Positions 28,005-39,439 are shown, numbered from the stretch's first letter. The stretch: DNA of 64,000 nt from Paracoccaceae bacterium (GCA_014654775.1 JACVZW010000059.1:50341-114340); one strand, 5' to 3'. A program made the numbers and translations. Notes: generated from the letters alone by a model not told the origin.

Positions 28005-28098
28005 TCCGCCGCTCACGCCCGATAAACTCCGCGTCAGGATCGTTGTGCAGGCGTGGTCGCGTCCCGACCTTCGTGAAAGTGACAACACGGAGGGTTCG

Positions 28099-28437
28099 AT
28101 GCGCAGTGTTCTTCTTCTTTCCGGCCTGCTCGTGGCCGGTCCCGCCTTGGCGACGACCGCGGCGACCACGGTCGCCATTGACGACCTGCAATACGGCACC
28201 ACCGCCACGATCAGCGGCGTGGTGGAACAGATCACGGATGAGGATGAATTCCGCCTGCGCGACGACAGCGGGTCGGTCCTTGTCTATATCGGCCCGGGCA
28301 TCGTGCCCTTCAACACGGGCGAGACGATCACCCTCAGCGGGATCGTGGACCGCGACTTCGGGCGGCTGGAGGTCTATGCGCGCGACGCGGTGCGCGCCGA
28401 TGGCAGCCGGGTGACCTTCACTCATCAGTACGAATGA
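28099..28437 (+). CDS. YgiW/YdeI-like periplasmic OB-fold (BOF) protein
   Basis: Signal peptide; ATISGVVEQITDEDEFRLRDDSGSVLVYIGPGIVPFNTGETITLSGIVDRDFG. Confidence 0.75.
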   Translation: MRSVLLLSGLLVAGPALATTAATTVAIDDLQYGTTATISGVVEQITDEDEFRLRDDSGSVLVYIGPGIVPFNTGETITLSGIVDRDFGRLEVYARDAVRADGSRVTFTHQYE

Positions 28438-28511
28438 TCTGGGCAGGCCGCCCCCTTGCGAAGGGCGGGCGGCTTTCCCACCTCCCTTTGCAACAAGACA
28501 ACAACAGGGAG

Positions 28512-28844
28512 ATGACGATGATCCGTTCCGCCGCGATGGCCGCCGTTCTGCTCTCGGCCTCTGCCGCCTTCGCGGCCCCCGTTCCCATCACCAAGGCCCC
28601 GCGTGGTCAGCCCGTCACGCTGGCGGGCAAGGTGCTGCGGATCACCGATGCTGATGCCTTCCGGCTCAAGGATGAGACGGGGGTCGTTACTGTCTATGTC
28701 GGCCCGAACAGCCTGCCGGTCGAGGTGGGCGAAGAAGTGACGGTGGTGGGCGCGCTGGAGGAAGGCTTTCCCCCGGAATTTGTCGCCCGCGCCATCCGCC
28801 GCGCCGATGGCAGCGAGGTGGCCTTCCGTCACGACTGGGGCTGA
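28512..28844 (+). CDS. YgiW/YdeI-like periplasmic OB-fold protein, tandem paralogue
   Basis: Signal peptide; [51 protein letters not shown]. Confidence 0.72.
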   Translation: MTMIRSAAMAAVLLSASAAFAAPVPITKAPRGQPVTLAGKVLRITDADAFRLKDETGVVTVYVGPNSLPVEVGEEVTVVGALEEGFPPEFVARAIRRADGSEVAFRHDWG

Positions 28845-29671
28845 AGGAGCGGCGCGTCGGCCACCCACCAGCCCGGTTCCACCGCGCGGATCGCGCGGGC
28901 GGCTGCATTGGCCGACAATGGATCGGCGAAGAGGCCGAAACAGGTGGCCCCCGATCCCGACATCCGCGCCATGAGGCAACCTGCCTGCGCTGTTAGCGCC
29001 GCCTTCACCCGCCCGATGACGGGTTCCAGCGTCACGGCCGGCGGTTCCAGATCGTTCCGCTGCATCGTGAGGAAGGCCGCCAGTTCGGCGGGCGTCCTCA
29101 GGCGTGGCAGGTCGCGCGGCAGAGGGGCGTTGTCGGCCCGCGCCAATGCGCGAAAGATCGCGGGGGTGGACACGGCCACCCCCGGATTGGCCAGCACCAT
29201 CCATGCCTCGGGCAGCGCGGGCAGGGGGGCCAGCCCCTCGCCGATCCCGGTCATCCGCACGGGGCGGCCCGCCAGACAGACGGGCACATCCGCCCCAAGG
29301 GCCAGCACCGCAGCCGCATCCGGCAGGGGCCGCCCCGAAAGCCGCGCCAGCAGGCGCAAAGTGGCGGCGGCATCCGCCGACCCGCCACCGATGCCCGATG
29401 ACACGGGCAAGTGCTTTTCCAGCACGATCCGCGCCGACACCCCCATCGCACGGGCGGCCCGCAGGACGAGGTTGTCGCCCTCGCCCGTCAGGCCCGCCGC
29501 CATTGGCCCCTCCACCGTCAGGGACGGGGGACCCTCCAGCGTCGCGCTGACCCGATCCCCCACCCCGGCAAAGACCACCAGCGAATCAAGCAGGTGATAC
29601 CCGTCCGCCCGCCGTCCCGTGACATGCAGGCAGAGGTTGATCTTGGCAGGCGCGAAGTCAGTTGCTGCCAT
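28829..29671 (-). CDS. ispE: 4-(cytidine 5'-diphospho)-2-C-methyl-D-erythritol kinase
   Basis: [34 protein letters not shown]...[21 protein letters not shown] (GHMP kinase). Confidence 0.95.
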   Translation of the reverse strand: MAATDFAPAKINLCLHVTGRRADGYHLLDSLVVFAGVGDRVSATLEGPPSLTVEGPMAAGLTGEGDNLVLRAARAMGVSARIVLEKHLPVSSGIGGGSADAAATLRLLARLSGRPLPDAAAVLALGADVPVCLAGRPVRMTGIGEGLAPLPALPEAWMVLANPGVAVSTPAIFRALARADNAPLPRDLPRLRTPAELAAFLTMQRNDLEPPAVTLEPVIGRVKAALTAQAGCLMARMSGSGATCFGLFADPLSANAAARAIRAVEPGWWVADAPLLQPQS

Positions 29672-31373
29672 TCGCCACTTCGGTCAGGGGTTTGGCGCCT
29701 TCTTCGGCCAACACGGCATCCAAGCCCACCTCCAGCTTGCGGCGGATTCGGTCGGCGTCTTTTTCCGTCGGATCGAAGGACAGCGCGCGGTGCCATTGGA
29801 ACCGCGCTTCCAGCTTGCGCCCCACAGCCCAGTAGACATCGCCCAGATGGTCGGTCACCACCGGATCGACAGGCTCCAGCAGCGCCGCGCGTTCCATCGG
29901 CTCCACCGCCTCGTCATAGCGGCCCAAGCGGAACAGAGCCCAAGCAAGGCTGTCGATGATATAGCCTGCATCGGGCTGCGCCGCGACGGCGCGTTCGATC
30001 ATCCCCAGCGCCTCGTCCAGATTTTCGCCCCGGTCGACGAAGCTATAGCCCAGATAGTTCAACACCTGCGGCTGATCGGGGTTCAGGTCCAGCGCGCGGC
30101 GGAAATCGGCCTCCGCCTCGGGCCAGTTGCCCGCGCGTTCGTTCGCGATCCCGCGCGAATAATACAGCGTCCAATGCCGCTGTTCCGTCTCGGTGATCCG
30201 GTCGATGGCGGCGGTGTAATAGGGGACGGCATCGGCAAAGCGTTCCTCGCGCCGCAGGGCATCGGCCATGGCCGATTGCACCTCCACCAGATGGCCATGG
30301 CTGCGCGTCAGGGCCTGCAGCACCTCCAGCGCCGCATCGACCTTGCCTTCCGCGATCAGCGTGTCGGCGCGGCCCACCTCGGCCACGTGATAGGCGGGGT
30401 CCTCGGGCGGGATCGTGGCATAGACCTCGCCCGCCAAGGCGTGCTGATCCAGCGCCTCCAGCAGGCCCCCGGCCAGCAGCCGCGCCTCAGTATGGTCGGG
30501 GCGCAGGTCGCCGGTGACGCGGGCATAGACGAGGGTATAGCCATCCTCCGCCTCGCCGCGCAGGGCGGTGGCAAGGGTGAAGAAGCCCTCGGCGATCCCG
30601 TCCTGCGCGTTGCGCACGATGTCGAAGGGGATCGGTTCCCCCGCCGCCAGCCGCGCGCGCAGCGCGTCAAGCTGGGGGTCGGCCTCCGCCCCAAAGGCGC
30701 GGTCCAGCAGGGCCAGCGCATCCGGGTTGCGTTCCAACTGGCTCAGAACCTGCGCATGGGCGATGGCCCCGCGCCGCATCAGCGCGATCTGCCCCGCCTC
30801 CCGGCCCGACAGGATGTTGTCGGCCCCCTCGAAATCCCCCACCGAAGCCAGCGCCAGCGCCTTGTGATAAAGCCCGAACGCCTCCAGCCCCGGGGATTTG
30901 GCCAGCGCGTCAAAGGCTGCCAGTGCATCCGACATCCGCCCGTCGCCCAGCGCGGCCCAAGCCACGACAAGATCATCGACCAGCCGCCCGACCGACCGCC
31001 CCGCTTTGGTATCCGCGATCAGCCCGGCATAGTCGCCGCGCTTGGCCTGATCCGCCAGCAGCGCGATATAAGCCGTCTGGCTGCGCCCGCCCTTCTGCAC
31101 CAGTTGACGCGACAACTCGGCGGCCCGTTCCATCTCGCCCAGACTCAGTTGCGCGATGACCGCGCCTTCCAGCGTAGCGGGATCGTTCACCCCCGTCGCG
31201 ATCAGCCGGTCGTACCAGCGCGCGGCCTCGCGGAAATCGTTCTCGGATGCCGCCACGCGCGCGGCAAGGAAGGCCCCGGCCGACCCGTCAACCCTTTCCT
31301 GCGCGGCGGCAGGCAAGGCAAGCGCCGCCGTCAGGGCAAGGGCAAGCAGCGCAGGCAGGGGGCGGGTGGGCAT
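29658..31373 (-). CDS. Tetratricopeptide-repeat protein with signal peptide
   Basis: [25 protein letters not shown] signal; TPRs such as [52 protein letters not shown]. Confidence 0.87.
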   Translation of the reverse strand: MPTRPLPALLALALTAALALPAAAQERVDGSAGAFLAARVAASENDFREAARWYDRLIATGVNDPATLEGAVIAQLSLGEMERAAELSRQLVQKGGRSQTAYIALLADQAKRGDYAGLIADTKAGRSVGRLVDDLVVAWAALGDGRMSDALAAFDALAKSPGLEAFGLYHKALALASVGDFEGADNILSGREAGQIALMRRGAIAHAQVLSQLERNPDALALLDRAFGAEADPQLDALRARLAAGEPIPFDIVRNAQDGIAEGFFTLATALRGEAEDGYTLVYARVTGDLRPDHTEARLLAGGLLEALDQHALAGEVYATIPPEDPAYHVAEVGRADTLIAEGKVDAALEVLQALTRSHGHLVEVQSAMADALRREERFADAVPYYTAAIDRITETEQRHWTLYYSRGIANERAGNWPEAEADFRRALDLNPDQPQVLNYLGYSFVDRGENLDEALGMIERAVAAQPDAGYIIDSLAWALFRLGRYDEAVEPMERAALLEPVDPVVTDHLGDVYWAVGRKLEARFQWHRALSFDPTEKDADRIRRKLEVGLDAVLAEEGAKPLTEVANGSN

Positions 31374-31495
31374 CAGGCGGCGCTCCGGCATCAAGGATCA
31401 GGGGAAAGCTAGCGGTGCAGGCCCCTGCTGGCAATCGGGCCGGGGGCTTTTCGCCACCCGGCCCGCCGCGCTACACGCAAATGTCACCGCATCGC

Positions 31496-33142
31496 TTACA
31501 TGTTGGGATAGTTCGGCCCGCCCCCGCCCTGCGGCGTGGTCCAGTTGATGTTCTGCGACGGGTCCTTGATGTCGCAAGTCTTGCAATGGACGCAGTTCTG
31601 GAAGTTGATCCGGAACTTGGCGTCATTGCCTTCGCCCAGCACCTCATACACACCCGCCGGGCAATAGCGCTGCGCGGGTTCGGCATATTTCGGCAGGTTG
31701 ATCGAAATTGGAACCGACGGATCCTTCAGCTTCAGATGCGCGGGTTGTGCCTCATCATGGTTGGTGAAGCTGTAGGCCACGTTCGTCAGCCGGTCGAAGG
31801 ACAGCACGCCGTCGGGCTTTGGGTAATCGATCGGCTTGTGATCCTTGGCCTGACCCGTCGCCGCCGCATCCGACTTGCCGTGCTTCAGCGTGCCAAAGAT
31901 CGTCATGCCGATGGTATTGGCCCACATGTCGATGCCGCCACCCATCAGCGACGCCACCAGCCCGTATTTTGACCACAGCGGTTTGACATTCCGCACGCGG
32001 CGAAGGTCCTTGCCGATGGGGCCGTTGCGGACCGCCGTCTCATAGGCCGAAAGCTCGTCGCCCGCACGGCCTGCCTTGATCGCGGCATGCGCGGCCTCGG
32101 CCGCCGCCTTGCCCGACAGCATAGCGTTGTGGTTGCCCTTGATGCGCGGCACGTTCACCAGCCCCGCCGAACAGCCCAAAAGCGCCACGCCCGGCGCCAC
32201 CATCTTGGGGATCGACTGCCAGCCGCCCTCGGAGATCGCCCGCGCGCCATAGGCCACGCGCTTGCCGCCCTTCAACAGCTCGGCCACCATCGGGTGGTGC
32301 TTGAACCGCTGGAATTCCATATAGGGATACAGATGCGGGTTCTCGTAGTTCAGGTGAACGACAAAGCCGACATAGACCTGGTTGTTCTCCAGATGATAGA
32401 TGAACGACCCGCCCCCGGCGTTGGACCCAAGCGGCCAGCCCATCGTGTGGGTGACCGTGCCCTCGCGGTGCTTGGCGGGGTCGATCTCCCAGATCTCCTT
32501 CATGCCAAGGCCGAATTTCTGCGGGCATTTGCCCTTGGACAGGTCATACTTGGCGATGACCTCCTTCGACAGCGACCCGCGCACGCCTTCCGACAGGAAG
32601 ACATACTTCCCGTGCAACTCCATCCCCGGCTCATAGCTCGGCCCCGGCTCGCCCGTCTCTGGATCGCGGCCAAACTCGCCCGCGACGACACCCTTCACCC
32701 GGTCGCCATCATAGACCAGCGCCGAGGCGGACATGCCCGGGAAAATCTCCACGCCCAAGCCTTCGGCCACACCCGCCATCCAGCGGCAGACATTGGCCAT
32801 CGAGACGATGAAATTGCCGTGGTTGTTCATCAAGGGCGGCATCGGGAAGTTCGGAATCCGCACCTGCCCCGCCGGGCCGAGGATGTAGAAATTGTCCTCT
32901 TTCACCTCGGTCTTGATCGGCGCGCCCATGGCCCGCCAGTCGGGCAGCAGCGCATCAAGGCCCGACGGATCAAGGACAGCGCCCGACAGGATATGCGCGC
33001 CGACCTCGGACCCTTTTTCCAGCACCACCACCGTCAGATCGGGGTCAAGCTGCTTCAGCCGGATCGCCGCCGACAGGCCCGACGGGCCCGCCCCCACGAT
33101 CACCACGTCATATTCCATCGACTCACGGACGATGTCGGCCAT
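31496..33142 (-). CDS. Electron transfer flavoprotein-ubiquinone oxidoreductase
   Basis: YDVVIVGAGPSGLSAAIRLKQ FAD motif; C-terminal 4Fe-4S CPAGVYEV...NCVHCKTCDIKDPSQNINWTTPQGGGGPNYPNM. Confidence 0.96.
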   Translation of the reverse strand: MADIVRESMEYDVVIVGAGPSGLSAAIRLKQLDPDLTVVVLEKGSEVGAHILSGAVLDPSGLDALLPDWRAMGAPIKTEVKEDNFYILGPAGQVRIPNFPMPPLMNNHGNFIVSMANVCRWMAGVAEGLGVEIFPGMSASALVYDGDRVKGVVAGEFGRDPETGEPGPSYEPGMELHGKYVFLSEGVRGSLSKEVIAKYDLSKGKCPQKFGLGMKEIWEIDPAKHREGTVTHTMGWPLGSNAGGGSFIYHLENNQVYVGFVVHLNYENPHLYPYMEFQRFKHHPMVAELLKGGKRVAYGARAISEGGWQSIPKMVAPGVALLGCSAGLVNVPRIKGNHNAMLSGKAAAEAAHAAIKAGRAGDELSAYETAVRNGPIGKDLRRVRNVKPLWSKYGLVASLMGGGIDMWANTIGMTIFGTLKHGKSDAAATGQAKDHKPIDYPKPDGVLSFDRLTNVAYSFTNHDEAQPAHLKLKDPSVPISINLPKYAEPAQRYCPAGVYEVLGEGNDAKFRINFQNCVHCKTCDIKDPSQNINWTTPQGGGGPNYPNM

Positions 33143-33439
33143 ACCGCCTGCTCCTTCCCCGCTATCCCTTGCATGCCCGCGCAATAATCTTGCGGGCGGC
33201 TCGCAATCCCCTAGCCGATGCTGCGCCAAGGGGTCAATCGGAACGCGGCATCACAATGTCGCTTCGCGGCATGTCGTCGCGTTCCGTGCCCCGCAACCGC
33301 CGCTGATTTCCGCATTCCGCCACGGCAGGGCCTTGCAATTGCCGCCTCGGTCGGGTTGGGTGAAGGGGCAATCGCTGGACGGATCGCGCCACTGCCCCGG
33401 AAACAGGGCCGTGGCCTTCCTTTTGTTATGTTGGGGCCG

Positions 33440-33910
33440 ATGGAAAAGATTCCGATGACGCGCGCGGGCTTCACTGCGCTGGACGAAGAGTTGAAGGTTC
33501 TGAAATCGGTCGAACGCCCCGCCGTGATCCGCGCCATCGCCGAGGCGCGCGAACATGGCGACCTCTCCGAGAACGCCGAATATCACGCCGCACGCGAAAA
33601 GCAGTCTTTCATCGAAGGCCGCATCAAGGAACTCGAAGGGATGCTGTCCCTTGCCGATGTCATCGACCCGTCGAAACTGTCCGGCGCGGTGAAGTTCGGC
33701 GCCACGGTGACGATCGTGGACGAAGATACGGACGAAGAACGCACCTACCAGATCGTGGGCGAGGCCGAGGCCGATATCGAACGCGGGCTTTTGAACATCC
33801 GCTCGCCCATCGCGCGTGCGCTGATCGGCAAGGACGAAGGCGACAGCGTCGAGGTCAAGACGCCCGGCGGCACCAAAAGCTATGAGATCCTGACCATCCG
33901 TTACGTTTGA
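33440..33910 (+). CDS. greA: Transcription elongation factor GreA
   Basis: [66 protein letters not shown]. Confidence 0.97.
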   Translation: MEKIPMTRAGFTALDEELKVLKSVERPAVIRAIAEAREHGDLSENAEYHAAREKQSFIEGRIKELEGMLSLADVIDPSKLSGAVKFGATVTIVDEDTDEERTYQIVGEAEADIERGLLNIRSPIARALIGKDEGDSVEVKTPGGTKSYEILTIRYV

Positions 33911-33937
33911 CGCAGAAGGAAGGAGGAACGGGACCGC

Positions 33938-34939
33938 ATGCCGCAAGATCGCGACAGGCCCGAACCGCTCGGGCTGTTCCTGCGCAGCGAGGACAGCCCC
34001 CCCTTCGGCCCGACCGAGATCGTCGCCACGCTGCTGGCGCTGGTCTGGGTCGTGGCCGTGATCGCCTATGCGCTGATCTCTCCCGCCACTGATGGTGGCG
34101 GCCTTCTGGGCGTGGTGATGACGCTTCTGGTGGTGTTCCTGCCGCTTGCGCTGATCTGGGCGGCAGTGACGACGCTGCGCTCCGTCCGCGTGCTGCGGGC
34201 CGAGGCGGCGCGTTTGCAGGCCACGGTGGATGCGATGCGCAACGCCTATCTTCTGTCGCAGCAGACACAGGCCGCGATCAAGCCTGTGGTCGAGCAGAAG
34301 CTGGACGAGGTGGCTGGTGTTCTGGCCACCTTCCAGACGCGGCGCGACCCCGGCCTGACCGTCCCCTCCGCCGACCGCAAGGCGGCGCTGGTGCCGCCCG
34401 TGCGCGCCACGGTGCAGGACGAACAGCCCGCGCTGGCCCTTGGCACCCCGGCCGAGGACCTGCGCGCGCCCCTGTCCGTATCGGACGTGATCCGCGCGCT
34501 GAATTTCCCCGAAAACCCGGATGACCGCGAAGGCTTCCGCGCCCTGCGTGCGGCGCTGGAGGATCGCAACACCGCCAAGCTGATCCGCGCGGCGCAGGAC
34601 GTGCTGACCCTTCTGTCGCAGGAAGGCATCTACATGGATGACCTGCGCCCCGATCGCGCTCGGCCCGAATTGTGGCGGCGCTTCGCCCAAGGCGAACGCG
34701 GGCGCACCATCGCCGCGCTGGGCGGCGTGCGCGACCGGTCGTCCCTTGCCCTGACAGCGGCGCGGATGCGCGAGGACACGGTCTTCCGCGATGCGGCGCA
34801 TCATTTCCTGCGCAGCTTCGACAAGACGTTTCAGGAATTCGAAAAGGTCGCCTCCGACGCCGATCTGGCCGAAATCGCCGACACCCGCACGGCGCGGGCC
34901 TTCATGCTCTTCGGGCGGGTGACGGGCATCTTCGACTGA
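33938..34939 (+). CDS. Conserved hypothetical membrane protein
   Basis: Two N-terminal TM segments followed by coiled-coil and soluble alpha-helical region; no family recognised. Confidence 0.75.
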   Translation: MPQDRDRPEPLGLFLRSEDSPPFGPTEIVATLLALVWVVAVIAYALISPATDGGGLLGVVMTLLVVFLPLALIWAAVTTLRSVRVLRAEAARLQATVDAMRNAYLLSQQTQAAIKPVVEQKLDEVAGVLATFQTRRDPGLTVPSADRKAALVPPVRATVQDEQPALALGTPAEDLRAPLSVSDVIRALNFPENPDDREGFRALRAALEDRNTAKLIRAAQDVLTLLSQEGIYMDDLRPDRARPELWRRFAQGERGRTIAALGGVRDRSSLALTAARMREDTVFRDAAHHFLRSFDKTFQEFEKVASDADLAEIADTRTARAFMLFGRVTGIFD

Positions 34940-34948
34940 GGGCGCGCC

Positions 34949-35986
34949 TCAGCACGCCTGCCATAGCCACGCGCCCTCCGCCGACAGCCGCCGCGTGACC
35001 TGACCCCGGCGCAGAAGGCAATTCAGATGCGCCACTGATTCCACCAGCGCCATGCCATATTCCGCCCCGTCGATCTGCCGTTTGAACAGCGGCAGAAAGC
35101 AATCCGCCGCCACTTGCGGCACCGCCAGATGCTCCTGCAGCCGCGACAGCGCGCCTTCGTGATTGTCGATCATCTGGCGCAGACGCAAAGGCAGCCCGGC
35201 GAAGGGCAGTTTGTGGCCGGGCAGGACCAGATGGTCCTCGCGCGCCAAGGGCTGGAACCGCGCACAACTCTCCAGCCATTCGGTCAGGGGGTTGGCCTCG
35301 GGTTCCGTCGGATAGACGCCGATATTGGCCGAGATGCCGGGCAACAGCTGATCCCCGCCAAGGATCAGCCCATCATCCAGCGACCATAGCGTGGCATGTT
35401 CCGGCGCGTGGCCATCGCCGCAGCGCACAAGCCAGCGGCGGCCCCCGGCGGTGATCACATCCCCCTCGCGGATGCGGGTGAAGCCGGGCGGCAGCGGGGC
35501 CACCACATCGGCAAAGTTGAAGGGCCGGGTCGTGGCATAGCGCTCCAGCCGATCCGCAGGCACGCCCGCACGGCGCTGAAAGTCCACCGCCTGCGGCAAA
35601 GGCAAGGCATGGTCGTCCAGCACCAGCATCCGGGCATAAAGCCATGAGGTGCGAGTCGTCACCAATTCCGCTCCGCGCGTCTGGAACCACCCGGCCAGCC
35701 CGATATGGTCGGGGTGGTAATGGGTCACGATCACGCGCGTGACGGGCTTGGCCGCCAAAGGCCCCGCCAGCAGCCCCTCCCAGATCGCCTTGGCGCGTGT
35801 GCTGGCAAAGCCTGTATCCACGATGGTCCAGCCATCGCCATCGTCCAGCGCGAAGACATTCACATGGTCCAGAGCCATCGGCAGCGGCAGGCGCAGCCAC
35901 AGGATGCCGGGTGCAACCTCCACCGCCGCGCCTTCGGCGGGGGCCGTGTCGAACGGGTGGCGGATACCTGCGTCGGTCATGGCCAC
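34949..35986 (-). CDS. MBL-fold metallo-hydrolase
   Basis: TRVIVTHYHPDHIGLAGW HxHxDH motif. Confidence 0.9.
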   Translation of the reverse strand: MAMTDAGIRHPFDTAPAEGAAVEVAPGILWLRLPLPMALDHVNVFALDDGDGWTIVDTGFASTRAKAIWEGLLAGPLAAKPVTRVIVTHYHPDHIGLAGWFQTRGAELVTTRTSWLYARMLVLDDHALPLPQAVDFQRRAGVPADRLERYATTRPFNFADVVAPLPPGFTRIREGDVITAGGRRWLVRCGDGHAPEHATLWSLDDGLILGGDQLLPGISANIGVYPTEPEANPLTEWLESCARFQPLAREDHLVLPGHKLPFAGLPLRLRQMIDNHEGALSRLQEHLAVPQVAADCFLPLFKRQIDGAEYGMALVESVAHLNCLLRRGQVTRRLSAEGAWLWQAC

Positions 35987-36004
35987 CGCTTATGCCGCCC
36001 GCCC

Positions 36005-37708
36005 TCAGGCGGCAAGGTCCTCCGGCGACAGGGCGTAAAGCTGCGCCGCCCCTTCCCGCGCCTCGGCCAGCAGCCCTGCATGGGCGGGCAACAGGCGCCG
36101 GATCGCCACCCGCGCCAGCGCCGTGCGTGGCCCCCCCGCGACATGGGCCGCCCGCAGATGGGCATCCGCGCCAAGGACAAGCGCGAAGGCGCGCAGATAG
36201 GGCACCGCGCCCGCGAAACGGTCCGTCAACTCCTGCCGCAGCAGCGCCTCGGTCCCTTCGCGCAGCGCCTCGGCCGCGTTCCAGACATCCCCCGCCAGAT
36301 CGGGCAACGCAACGCGGGCCGCTTCGGCCGCCGCCTGCACCTCGTCGATCAGGGCAAAGGCAGCGGCCCCGCCATCGGCCATCTTGCGGGCAGTCAGGTC
36401 CATCGCCTGAATCCCGTTCGTGCCCTCATAGATCGTCGTCACCCGCACATCGCGTGCAAATTGCGCCGCCCCCGTCTCTTCGATGAACCCCATGCCGCCA
36501 TGGACCTGCAGCCCCATCTGCGCCACCTCGTTGCCCGTATCCGTGCCATAGGCCTTGGCAATCGGGGTCAGCAGCGCTGCACGCGCCTGCCACTCGGGCG
36601 CACCCGTCGCCGCCGCCATGTCGATGGCCACCGCACAGGACAGCGCGATGGCCCGGGCCGAAAAGACCTGCGCCCGCATCCCCGCCAGCATCCGGCGCAC
36701 ATCGGCATGATCGGTGATCGGCCCGCGCCCCGTGGGCGTGCGCCCCTGCACCCGGCCCTCGGCATAGGCCAGCGCATGCTGAAAGGCCGCCTCGGCCACG
36801 CCCACGCCCTGCACCGCCACGCCAAGGCGCGCGTTGTTCATCATGGTGAACATGGCCGCCATGCCCTTATGCGCCTCGCCCACCAACCAGCCGGTCGCAC
36901 CGTCATATTGCATCACACAGGTGGGCGACCCGTGCAGGCCCAGCTTATGTTCCAGCGACACGACCGACAGGCTGTTCCGCCGACCGGGGTTTCCGTCGGC
37001 GTCGGGGATGAACTTCGGCACGAGGAACAGGCTGATACCCCCCGTTCCCGGCGCGCCATCGGGCAGGCGGGCCAGCACCAGATGGCAGATGTTGGGCAGG
37101 AAATCCGCGTCGCCGTAAGAGATGTAGATCTTCTGCCCGGTGATCGCATAGCGCCCGTCGCCCAGCGGTTCCGCCTTCGTCCGCAGCGCCCCGACATCCG
37201 ATCCGGCCTGCGGTTCGGTCAGGTTCATCGTCCCGCCCCATTCCCCGGACACAAGCTTGGGCAGATAGACCGCCCGCAGCGCGTCCGATGCGTGATGCTC
37301 CAACGCCTCGATCTGGCCTTGCGTCAGCAGCGGGCCGATCTGCAGCGCAAGGCAGGCCCCTGCCATCATCTCATTCACCGCGGTGGCCAGCGTCATGGGC
37401 AGGCCCATTCCGCCCGTCTCGGGCCGTGCCGCCATGCCGATCCATCCCCCCGTCGCGATGGCGCGATAGCCTTCGGCAAAGCCGGGCGGGGTGCGGACAA
37501 TGCCGTTTTCCAGCCGTGCCGGGGTCTTGTCGCCCACGCGGTTCAGGGGGGCCATCGTGGTTTCGCTCAGCCGCGCCGCCTCGGCCAGAACGGCGCGGGC
37601 GGTGTCGGGCGTGGCATCCGCGAAACGGTCGGTTGCCGCCACGCGCCCGTATCCCAGCACCTGCGACAGAAGAAGGTCGTAATCGGCAAGGGGCGCGCGG
37701 TAGGGCAT
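36005..37708 (-). CDS. Acyl-CoA dehydrogenase (large, DmdC/AidB-like with C-terminal extension)
   Basis: MPYRAPLADYDLLLSQVLGY...MNLTEPQAGSDVGALRTKA...YISYGDADF...ARDVRVTTIYEGTNGIQAMDL. Confidence 0.9.
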   Translation of the reverse strand: MPYRAPLADYDLLLSQVLGYGRVAATDRFADATPDTARAVLAEAARLSETTMAPLNRVGDKTPARLENGIVRTPPGFAEGYRAIATGGWIGMAARPETGGMGLPMTLATAVNEMMAGACLALQIGPLLTQGQIEALEHHASDALRAVYLPKLVSGEWGGTMNLTEPQAGSDVGALRTKAEPLGDGRYAITGQKIYISYGDADFLPNICHLVLARLPDGAPGTGGISLFLVPKFIPDADGNPGRRNSLSVVSLEHKLGLHGSPTCVMQYDGATGWLVGEAHKGMAAMFTMMNNARLGVAVQGVGVAEAAFQHALAYAEGRVQGRTPTGRGPITDHADVRRMLAGMRAQVFSARAIALSCAVAIDMAAATGAPEWQARAALLTPIAKAYGTDTGNEVAQMGLQVHGGMGFIEETGAAQFARDVRVTTIYEGTNGIQAMDLTARKMADGGAAAFALIDEVQAAAEAARVALPDLAGDVWNAAEALREGTEALLRQELTDRFAGAVPYLRAFALVLGADAHLRAAHVAGGPRTALARVAIRRLLPAHAGLLAEAREGAAQLYALSPEDLAA

Positions 37709-37881
37709 CGGTCTTTCCTTCAGGCAGAGGCATTGCCGTCGCAGGCCGCTTGGCATCAGGGCCGAGGCGCGCTAGGACGACGGACCTGCAAAGGTTTACA
37801 GGCCCGCGCCCCCCACTCAAGCCCAACGCTGCGTCACGCCCTCGTAGGATCGCCCCTCGGTAACGCCTCCCGGTATCGCCC

Positions 37882-38835
37882 ATGACCGAAACCCTGACCC
37901 TGCCCCCGACGCCGGACGGCCTTGCCCGCGCCGCTGATCTGCTGCGTGCGGGCGGGCTGGTCGCCTTCCCGACGGAAACGGTCTACGGCCTTGGCGGCGA
38001 TGCGCGGAACGACCGGGCGGTGGCGGCGATCTTTGCGGCAAAGGGGCGGCCCAGCTTCAACCCGCTGATCGTGCATGTGCCCGATCTTGCGGCAGCACGG
38101 ACGGTGGCGGTGTTCGATGATCGGGCCGAGGCGGTGGCGGCGCAATTCTGGCCCGGCCCCCTGACACTCGTCCTGCCTTTGCGAGAGGAGGCGGGGATAT
38201 CCCCCCTCGTCACGGCGGGCTTGGCCACGGTGGCGGTGCGGGTGCCCGCCCATCCCGTGGCGCAGGGGCTGCTGCGGGCCTTCGGCGGGCCGCTGGCCGC
38301 GCCGTCGGCCAATCCGTCGGGCAAGGTGTCACCCACGCGCGCCGCCCATGTCCTTGCGGGGCTGTCGGGCCGCATCGCGGCCGTGGTCGATGGCGGGGCC
38401 TGCGCGGTGGGGGTGGAATCCACCATCCTTGGCCTTGACGGCCCGCCCGCCCTGCTGCGCCCCGGCGGGGTGACGGTAGAGGCGCTGGAACAGGCGCTCG
38501 GCACCCCCTTGCCCATCGGCGGGTCCGAAACCCGCCCCAACGCGCCGGGGCAACTGGCCAGCCATTACGCGCCGGGGGCTGCGGTGCGGCTGGAGGTCAC
38601 GCAGCCAGCGGCGGGCGAGGTCTGGGTGGGCTTCGGCCCCTGTCCCGGTGCGGCGCTGTCGCTGTCGGAAAGCGGCGATCTGGTCGAGGCGGCGGCGCGG
38701 CTCTTCCACCTCCTGCGGCAGGCGGATGAGGTTGCGGGCGACCGTGGGCGCATCGCCTTCGCCCCGGTGCCCGAAACGGGCCTTGGCCGCGCGATAAATG
38801 ATCGCCTCCGCCGCGCCGCCGCGCCGCGCGGCTGA
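37882..38835 (+). CDS. L-threonylcarbamoyladenylate synthase (Sua5/YciO/YrdC)
   Basis: LLRAGGLVAFPTETVYGLGGDARNDRAVAAIFAAKGRPSFNPLIVHV...APSANPSGKVSPT. Confidence 0.95.
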   Translation: MTETLTLPPTPDGLARAADLLRAGGLVAFPTETVYGLGGDARNDRAVAAIFAAKGRPSFNPLIVHVPDLAAARTVAVFDDRAEAVAAQFWPGPLTLVLPLREEAGISPLVTAGLATVAVRVPAHPVAQGLLRAFGGPLAAPSANPSGKVSPTRAAHVLAGLSGRIAAVVDGGACAVGVESTILGLDGPPALLRPGGVTVEALEQALGTPLPIGGSETRPNAPGQLASHYAPGAAVRLEVTQPAAGEVWVGFGPCPGAALSLSESGDLVEAAARLFHLLRQADEVAGDRGRIAFAPVPETGLGRAINDRLRRAAAPRG

Positions 38836-38893
38836 TCTCCACCCTTGCCAGACGGCCCGCGATCCCGTTCCCTGACCGTAACAGGAGGACGGC

Positions 38894-39361
38894 ATGAGCA
38901 ACGACATCCCCCCCACCGCCTCGGCCCAGCCGCGCGCAAAGGCCGTGCATTCCGACCCCGCGCAATGCGGCACGCTGGAAACCGCGCCCCTGCCCAAGGC
39001 CGCCACCCGCCGCAAGGTCGAAGACAAAAGCCCCGCCGAATGGGCCTATGAACGCCTGATCCTCTACATCCAGAATTTCGAGGCCCAGCTTAACGCCGAT
39101 CAAGAGGTGGCGATGGGCTTTGCCGGCGGGCAGGCCGGGGTTCTGGCCATCGAAGGGGTGGGGTTCTTCGACCCCGACCTCGTCACCTTCTACGGCCGGG
39201 ACGAGGACGGGCTGAAAACCCAGCTCATCCAGCATGTCAGCCAGTTGAACGTCCTGCTGCGCGCCGTGCCGAAGGATCAGCCGGAAGACCCGCCGCGCCG
39301 GATCGGGTTCCAGATGATGCGCCAATGGGCAGGGGGCGAGTCCGGCGACGGCTCGGCTTGA
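38894..39361 (+). CDS. DUF6173-like conserved protein
   Basis: KSPAEWAYERLILYIQNFEAQLNADQEVAMGFAGGQAGVLAIEGVGFFDPDLVTFYGRDEDG. Confidence 0.7.
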   Translation: MSNDIPPTASAQPRAKAVHSDPAQCGTLETAPLPKAATRRKVEDKSPAEWAYERLILYIQNFEAQLNADQEVAMGFAGGQAGVLAIEGVGFFDPDLVTFYGRDEDGLKTQLIQHVSQLNVLLRAVPKDQPEDPPRRIGFQMMRQWAGGESGDGSA

Positions 39362-39439
39362 ACGTCGCAGGGCACAAGGGGTGACAGGCGGGCGTGAATC
39401 GGGTATTCGGCGCGGAAAGACGAAGAAAAGGGAACCGAC

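Noticed and set aside
29619-31412. 597-aa + strand ORF
   Set aside because: Antisense to the TPR protein; artefact of high-GC third-position bias
35705-37885. 726-aa + strand ORF
   Set aside because: Antisense to the acyl-CoA dehydrogenase and MBL genes; no recognisable motif
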